DNA of 10,176 bases from positions 1 through 10,176 of the forward strand of contig JARLHH010000100.1 of the NCBI GenBank assembly GCA_031292335.1. Reading direction: 5' to 3'. Within the stretch, counting starts at the first letter, position 1. Each line of letters begins with the position of its first letter. Source of the stretch: Candidatus Limnocylindrales bacterium (GTDB lineage Bacteria > Chloroflexota > Limnocylindria > Limnocylindrales > CSP1-4). The translations under genes were made by a program, and so were the position numbers. The notes beneath the pieces are model-generated. The model was not told where the DNA came from and did no database searches. It saw only the letters and a program-made list of their open reading frames with translations. Below, in pieces: positions 6,560 to 10,176 of the stretch.

Positions 6560-7450
6560 ATGCCGATCACCGCAGTCGAGCTCTTTCGCACCGTCGGCCT
6601 GAGCGCCGACGGCCCCGTCGTGTGGGGAAGCCCGGTCCGCGCCAACGGCCCCGGGATCTACGTCGTCGAGTGGCCGGCCGCGCCCGACCGCGCCCCGGTC
6701 GACATCTCTGCGGTCGGGACGTGGCTCAGCCGCGTGCCGACGCTCGCCGTCGACGGCGAGCGTCCGACCGGCAAAGGGCTCGCTGCCCGACTGGCCGCGT
6801 GGTGGCTCCCCGGCGAGTCGATCGTCTTCATCGGCAGCACCGGGAAATCGATCGCACGCCGAGTGGATGCCTTCTACCGGACGCCGCTCGGCGACGCTCG
6901 GCCGCACGCCGCGGGCCAGTGGCTCAAGGCGCTCACGAACCTCGGGCGGGCGCGGGTCTGGTGGGCGTCGACCGACGCCGCGGAGGAGTACGAGGACGCC
7001 TGCTTCGAGGCCTTCGCGGCCGCCGTACCCGACGAGGTTCGCGCCCAGCTGCCGGCCAAAGGTGTCGCCCTTCCCTTCGCCAACCGCCGGCATCCCAACG
7101 GCACCGCCCGCCCGGACGGCGTGGCGGGATCCACCATCGAGCCCCCACCATCGGCAGAGCCGGCTGCGGCAGCCGGGAAGGGCACCCCGCGCCGGAGCCC
7201 CAGCACGATCTCGGACGAGGACCTTGCCCGCGTCAACAAGCTGCTCCAGGACCTCGCCTGCGGCGAGCCCGGCCTGGAGATCACGCCGTCCCAGGCCAAC
7301 GCCGAAGGCGCGATCCGGCGCCTTCTCGGGGAGTCGCCCGCTCGCCCGGCGAGCGCGCTGGGACAGCTGCTCCGGGCCGGCAAGATCACCGGCGCCCACC
7401 AGGACCTGGATGGCCGCTGGGCGATCCGTTGCACCAGACGGAGTCATTGA
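6560..7450 (+). CDS. Degenerate GIY-YIG-like protein with extra C-terminal domain, function unknown
   Basis: 296 aa. I do not recognise it as a named protein, but the first 176 residues show the order of a GIY-YIG endonuclease fold. GIYVVEW is at 32-38 and is followed by a roughly 50-residue insertion. IVFIGSTGKSIARRVDAFY (88-106) has Phe where the second motif normally has Tyr, and the usual Arg is at 100/101. GQWL (119-122) follows, then a helix with acidic residues EEYEDACFE (142-150) and LPFAN with N175. This could be an active nuclease, an inactive derivative or a nucleic-acid-binding relative. A Pro/Ala-rich linker (about 191-215) leads to a second domain at 216-296, starting TISDEDLARVNKLLQDLA and ending in a basic tail, with a winged-helix-like look. 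The ATG sits 6 nt after a -10-like TACCAT and has no Shine-Dalgarno. The stop overlaps the mgsA start by one base. Confidence 0.6.
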   Translation: MPITAVELFRTVGLSADGPVVWGSPVRANGPGIYVVEWPAAPDRAPVDISAVGTWLSRVPTLAVDGERPTGKGLAARLAAWWLPGESIVFIGSTGKSIARRVDAFYRTPLGDARPHAAGQWLKALTNLGRARVWWASTDAAEEYEDACFEAFAAAVPDEVRAQLPAKGVALPFANRRHPNGTARPDGVAGSTIEPPPSAEPAAAAGKGTPRRSPSTISDEDLARVNKLLQDLACGEPGLEITPSQANAEGAIRRLLGESPARPASALGQLLRAGKITGAHQDLDGRWAIRCTRRSH

Positions 7451-7923
7451 TGACACTTCGACCAAGCCTCGCCGTGATCGCGCACGACGGGAAGAAGACC
7501 GACCTGGTCGCCTATGCGACCTACAACCGCGCCGTCCTCGCCCAGTTCGACCTGTATGCCACCGCGACCACCGGGCGCCTCCTCCGCGAGAAAGTCGGGC
7601 TCGAGGTGACCACCTTGCTCTCCGGCCCGCTCGGCGGCGACGCGCAGATCGCCGCGATGGTCGCCGAGGGCAAGATCCGTGCCGTCCTGTTCTTCGTGGA
7701 CCCGCTGAGCGCCCACCCGCACGACCCGGACATCCGCACGTTGCTGCGCGTCTGCAACGTGCACAACATCCCGATCGCCACGACCCTTGCCGCGGCCGAC
7801 CTGTTCCTGACCTCGCCCCTGCTCTACGTCGGCATGGGCGAGGAGGCGGACGTGGTCGAAGCCGGAACCGAGGTCATGGGGGTCGGGGTTGCCCAGCCCG
7901 GAGGCGCCCCCGGCCGGCCGTAA
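7450..7923 (+). CDS. mgsA: Methylglyoxal synthase
   Basis: 157 aa, slightly longer than E. coli MgsA (152 aa). It converts dihydroxyacetone phosphate to methylglyoxal and phosphate in the cytoplasm, a bypass of lower glycolysis used when phosphate is limiting. The catalytic set is complete: IAHDGKK (H12, D13), ATTGRLL (phosphate loop), SGPLGGDAQI (D64, equivalent to the catalytic D71 of E. coli), FFVDPL and PHDPDIRTLLR (H91, D94), then NIPIATTLAAADLFL. The C-terminus extends past the last helix with a Gly/Pro/Ala-rich tail. The ATG at 7450 overlaps the preceding TGA by one base (TGATG) and has GGAG at 7440-7443, so it is probably translated by coupling from the GIY-YIG-like gene's message. 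No functional link between these two genes is known to me. Confidence 0.95.
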   Translation: MTLRPSLAVIAHDGKKTDLVAYATYNRAVLAQFDLYATATTGRLLREKVGLEVTTLLSGPLGGDAQIAAMVAEGKIRAVLFFVDPLSAHPHDPDIRTLLRVCNVHNIPIATTLAAADLFLTSPLLYVGMGEEADVVEAGTEVMGVGVAQPGGAPGRP

Positions 7924-7931
7924 CCGGCCGC

Positions 7932-7973
7932 CGCGTCCGTGCTTCGGGCCGGCCGGGGCCTGAGGCGGACGCG
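7932..7973. terminator. Strong stem-loop between convergent mgsA and sensor-kinase genes
   Basis: CGCGTCCG (7932-7939) pairs perfectly with CGGACGCG (7966-7973). After a 2-nt bulge (7940-7941) a further nine pairs form, including G-U pairs (7942-7950 with 7957-7965), leaving a 6-nt loop GGCCGG. It fills most of the 54-nt gap between two convergent stop codons, the expected place for a bidirectional terminator. There is no T-tract after either arm, so termination may need Rho or rest on the very stable stem. Confidence 0.55.
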
Positions 7974-7977
7974 AGGC

Positions 7978-9303
7978 TCAGGCGGCGGGCGGCTCGACCG
8001 TGTTCGTCGGCAGCCGGACCTCGAACCGCGCCCCGCCCTCCGGGCGGTTGGAAGCGGAGATGGTGCCGCGGTGCGCCTCCACGATCCACGCGGCGATCGA
8101 CAGACCCAGGCCGGTGCCACCGGCCGGCGCGTTGTCGGCCCGCCAGAAGCGCTCGAAGATCCGGGGCAGATCCTCCTCGCGGATGCCCGGCCCCTGGTCG
8201 TCGACGGTCAGCACCACGTCCGGGCCCTCGGGACGGATGCGCACGGCAACGGTCGTGCCCGCCGGGCTGTGCGCCAGGGCGTTGTCCGTGAGGATCGTCA
8301 CGAGCTGCCGCAGGCGGAGCGGGTCCCCGGAAACCGTCGCGGGCCGCGGATCGACCTCCAGCTGGACGCCCCGCTGGGCGGCGATCGGCGTGAGCGGCCC
8401 GACTGCCTCCACCGCGACGTCCGCGAGGTCGAGCGGCGTGCGATCCAGCGTCAGGGCGCCGGAGTCGGTTCGCGCCAGGAGCAGGAGATCCTCGACCAGC
8501 GCCGTCAGGTGGGAGACCTCCGCGTCGATGTCGTCGAGCGCCTCGCCGACCTTCTCCACGGGCTGCTTCCGGTTGCGTCGGAGATCCGCCACGCTCGTGC
8601 GGATGACCGTGAGCGGCGTCCGCAGCTCGTGGCTCGCGTTCGCGGTGAACTCGCGCTGACGACGGAGCGCAGCGTCGCGCCGGTCCATGGAGGCCCGGAC
8701 CGGGATGAGCGCCCGGCCCGCGTAGACGTAGCCGGCCGCGAGCGCCAGGAGGAGCGCCGCCAGCCCGCCGACCAGGAGGACCTCCAGGAGCGTCGAGAGG
8801 AGCTGCACCTCCGACGACCGCTCCCCCAGGACCTGGACGACATACGTGCCTTCCGGCCGCGAGACCGCCACCGAGTAGACCCGGATCGGGATCGACGACA
8901 CCTGCACCTGGCGCACGTCCGTGGCTCCGGCCCGGGCGGCCACGACGCCCGCCTGGTCCGGCAGCCCGGAGATCTCCTGGAGCTCTGCCGGCCCCAGCAG
9001 CGTGCCGTCGGGGCGGACGATCAGCACGAGCGTCCCGGAGGACCCGTTCCCGAACCCGGGACCAAGCACGAAGCCGCCGGGAACCTGCCCCTGGCTCTGG
9101 AGAGCCTGCACGATCGGGTTCGCGCGGGCGGCCAGGAGATCCGTCCCGCGTGCGGCGAGCGATCCCGAGACCGCCAGGTAGAGTGCCGTGCCCAGCGCGA
9201 CGAGGATGACGAGCGTCAGGCCGCCGCTCCAGGCGAGCAGGCGAAGCCGCGTTCGGCGGAGCAGCGCCGCGTCGCCGTTCTCGCGCGGTGCGTCAGTCGC
9301 CAC
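7978..9303 (-). CDS. Sensor histidine kinase (HisKA/HATPase_c), partner of the adjacent response regulator
   Basis: 441 aa from a GTG at 9303, overlapping the regulator gene by 11 nt. An ATG at 9351 in the same frame would add 16 residues and overlap by 59 nt, so it is less likely. Layout: first membrane helix about 22-46 (LLAWSGGLTLVILVALGTALYLAV), an extracytoplasmic sensor region of about 120 residues, second helix about 170-195 (VLLVGGLAALLLALAAGYVY), then the H-box SHELRTPL with phospho-acceptor H225. ATP-binding follows: N-box TDNALAHSP (N341), G1 DDQGPGI (368-374), F-box FERFW (383-387) and G2 GGTGLGLSIA (395-404). Only about 30 residues separate the second helix from the H-box, so a full HAMP domain is missing. 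The sensor region has no motif I recognise, so the stimulus is unknown. It should autophosphorylate at the membrane and phosphorylate the regulator encoded just upstream. Confidence 0.93.
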   Translation of the reverse strand: MATDAPRENGDAALLRRTRLRLLAWSGGLTLVILVALGTALYLAVSGSLAARGTDLLAARANPIVQALQSQGQVPGGFVLGPGFGNGSSGTLVLIVRPDGTLLGPAELQEISGLPDQAGVVAARAGATDVRQVQVSSIPIRVYSVAVSRPEGTYVVQVLGERSSEVQLLSTLLEVLLVGGLAALLLALAAGYVYAGRALIPVRASMDRRDAALRRQREFTANASHELRTPLTVIRTSVADLRRNRKQPVEKVGEALDDIDAEVSHLTALVEDLLLLARTDSGALTLDRTPLDLADVAVEAVGPLTPIAAQRGVQLEVDPRPATVSGDPLRLRQLVTILTDNALAHSPAGTTVAVRIRPEGPDVVLTVDDQGPGIREEDLPRIFERFWRADNAPAGGTGLGLSIAAWIVEAHRGTISASNRPEGGARFEVRLPTNTVEPPAA

Positions 9304-9964
9304 GCAGCCGGTACCCCATCCCGCGGACGGTCTCGATGCAGGCCGCGGCATCCGGGCCCAGCTTGTCCCGGAGCAGGTGGATGTAGGCCTCCACCGTGTT
9401 CGGGGTGAGCGCGGCGCCGTAGGGCCAGGCGTAGTCGAGGAGCTGGTCGCGGCTGAGAACCTGGCCGGGCCGCCGAAGCAGGCACTCCAGGATGGAGTAC
9501 TCGCGGCCGCTCAGCTGGACCTCCTTGCCCGCCACGTCGACACGCCGCAGCGCCTCGTCGAGCACGATCGGCCCGGCCGCGAGGCGCATCGTCGAGCGTG
9601 GCGGCGGTCGCCGGCCGAGCGCGCGGAGACGCGCAAGCAGCTCTTCGTAGGCAAAGGGCTTCACGAGGTAGTCGTCCGCTCCCGCGTCCAGCCCCGCCAC
9701 CCGGTCTCCCACGGCGTCGCGCGCCGTGAGCATCAGGATCGGCACCTGGTTGCCGACCCGCCGGAGCTGCCGGGCCACCTCGAAGCCGGATCGGTCGGGC
9801 AGCCCGACATCGAGGATGACCGCGTCCAGGCCGGGGGAGGCGCCGGCGACTTCCAGGCCCTCATCGGCCGTCTCGGCCGTCTCCACCGTGTGGCGGTCCT
9901 GCGTCAGGAGCCGTCGGAGGAGGCGGACGAGCCGAGCATCATCCTCGATGACCAGCAGGTGCAC
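9293..9964 (-). CDS. OmpR/PhoB-family response regulator
   Basis: 223 aa, the standard length. The GTG start at 9964-9962 is preceded by GGAG (9973-9970) at 5 nt. The receiver domain (1-115) has acidic residues E7, D8 and D9, phospho-acceptor D52 in VILDVGLPD, switch residue T80 in LMLTARD and K102 in YLVKPF. The winged-helix DNA-binding domain (about 125-222) shows VDVAGKEVQLSGREYSILECLLRRPGQVLSRDQLLDYAW, the recognition helix NTVEAYIHLLRDKLG, and the closing IETVRGMGYRLRG. It should be a DNA-binding transcription factor activated by the kinase gene it overlaps. Its targets are not shown by the sequence; the Gly-rich gene immediately upstream on the same strand is one candidate by position. 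No subfamily (PhoP, MprA, KdpE and others) can be assigned from sight. Confidence 0.94.
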   Translation of the reverse strand: MHLLVIEDDARLVRLLRRLLTQDRHTVETAETADEGLEVAGASPGLDAVILDVGLPDRSGFEVARQLRRVGNQVPILMLTARDAVGDRVAGLDAGADDYLVKPFAYEELLARLRALGRRPPPRSTMRLAAGPIVLDEALRRVDVAGKEVQLSGREYSILECLLRRPGQVLSRDQLLDYAWPYGAALTPNTVEAYIHLLRDKLGPDAAACIETVRGMGYRLRGD

Positions 9965-9977
9965 GAGATCTCCAGTG

Positions 9978-9991
9978 CGGGTCGATACCCG
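9978..9991 (-). promoter_or_regulatory. Small hairpin with -10-like box upstream of the response-regulator gene
   Basis: CGGGT (9978-9982) and ACCCG (9987-9991) form a 5-bp hairpin with a CGAT loop. On the minus strand it contains TATCGA (9987-9982), a -10-like hexamer that would give a start near 9976, just before the GGAG ribosome site. It lies in the 45-nt gap after the Gly-rich gene, so it could equally be the end of that transcript. Confidence 0.3.
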
Positions 9992-10009
9992 TCAGCTCGT
10001 GGACGACCG

Positions 10010-10176
10010 TCAGGGCGTGACGATCGTGACGTCCGAGGCGGTGATGGTACGAGTCACCGTACCGGTTCCGCCGGCCGCCCCGGTGCCGCCCGTGGCGCCG
10101 GTTCCACCCGTTCCGCCCGTCGCGCCACCGGCAGCACCCGTGCCGCCCGTGCCGCCCGCGGCACCTGCCCCGGCGC
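10010..10176 (-). CDS. Gly/Thr/Ala-repeat protein, C-terminal fragment cut by window edge
   Basis: On the minus strand the last 54 codons are visible, ending in TGA at 10012-10010. The first 38 visible residues are almost only Gly, Thr and Ala. Residues 20-37 read as six G-x-T/A triplets (GGT, GGT, GAT, GGT, GAA, GGT), and an earlier GGT-GGT-GAA run is separated from them by the four residues GGAT. The pattern recalls collagen-like or other Gly-rich surface proteins. The chain then closes with TVTRTITASDVTIVTP, a Thr/Val-rich segment likely to form a beta strand. The 45-nt gap to the response regulator and the shared strand suggest a common transcript or at least common control. The other strand is also open here (Pro/Val-rich from about 10044); the minus strand is preferred for its neighbours and its clear repeat period, but this is not certain. 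Function is unknown. Confidence 0.5.
   Translation of the reverse strand, partial: AGAGAAGGTGGTGAAGGATGGTGGTGATGGTGAAGGTGTVTRTITASDVTIVTP

Noticed and set aside
5176..6645. Upstream extension of the DUF1638 reading frame on the minus strand to 6645 (742 codons)
   Set aside because: It runs antisense to the aminotransferase gene and the family's usual N-terminus begins at the ATG at 5175.
9304..9351. ATG at 9351 as the kinase start
   Set aside because: It needs a 59-nt overlap with the regulator and adds a segment unlike a kinase N-terminus; GTG at 9303 gives an 11-nt overlap. Not fully excluded.
7939..9408. Open frame of 489 codons on the plus strand
   Set aside because: It is antisense to the histidine kinase, whose H, N, G1, F and G2 boxes are all intact; the plus-strand product is Arg/Asp-rich without motifs.
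10044..10176. Pro/Val/Ala-rich open frame on the plus strand at the right edge
   Set aside because: It mirrors the minus-strand Gly/Thr/Ala repeat; the minus strand fits the direction of the neighbouring regulator and kinase genes. The choice is provisional.
10047..10176. Possible CRISPR or tandem DNA repeat array at the right edge
   Set aside because: The repetitiveness is codon-level triplets with variable third bases, without fixed repeats and spacers.

Overview
The window is a very GC-rich bacterial chromosome segment with short intergenic gaps, frequent GTG starts, 1-11 nt gene overlaps and almost no A/T-rich sequence. No rRNA, tRNA, CRISPR array or transposon was seen. The gene content (corrinoid-linked C1 genes, DUF1638, class I-alpha aminotransferase, methylglyoxal synthase, OmpR-type two-component pair) together with the base composition would fit a high-GC Chloroflexota lineage or a deep actinobacterium. 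That placement is an inference with modest confidence, because no marker gene is present.

Positions 1-4397 (+) hold a one-carbon operon entered in its middle. It contains the 3' part of a RACo-type (DUF4445/ASKHA) reductive activator of corrinoid proteins, a methylenetetrahydrofolate reductase fused to a MetV-like cysteine-rich C-terminal domain, a pterin-binding (DHPS-fold) methyltetrahydrofolate:corrinoid methyltransferase, and a cobalamin-binding corrinoid protein with the DxHxxG motif. Junctions 1-2 and 2-3 are 4-nt stop/start overlaps. Together these genes can move a methyl group from a methylated substrate via Co(I)/methyl-Co to tetrahydrofolate and on to methylene-THF, or run in reverse. 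The substrate-specific methyltransferase (MttB/MtgB/MtaB-like) that such a system needs is not in the window and may lie to the left.

Positions 4417-5175 (-) encode a DUF1638 protein that converges on the corrinoid operon. DUF1638 is a family of unknown function that I recall from corrinoid methyltransferase neighbourhoods. A short divergent intergenic region (5176-5319) separates it from an AspC/TyrB-type aminotransferase (5320-6525, +). Next come a degenerate GIY-YIG-like protein of unknown function (6560-7450) and methylglyoxal synthase mgsA (7450-7923), which overlap by one base. A strong 42-nt stem-loop (7932-7973) separates mgsA from the convergent two-component system on the minus strand: response regulator 9964-9293, then sensor kinase 9303-7978. 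At the right edge, on the minus strand and upstream of the response regulator, is the last part of a Gly/Thr/Ala-repeat protein (10176-10010).

Two genes (the DUF1638 gene and the GIY-YIG-like gene) have a TAnnnT box 6-8 nt before the ATG and no clear Shine-Dalgarno sequence, a layout expected for leaderless mRNAs. The aminotransferase, mgsA, the pterin methyltransferase, the corrinoid protein and the response regulator do have purine-rich ribosome binding sites. The point most worth following up is the corrinoid C1 operon with its fused reductase and DUF1638 neighbour.
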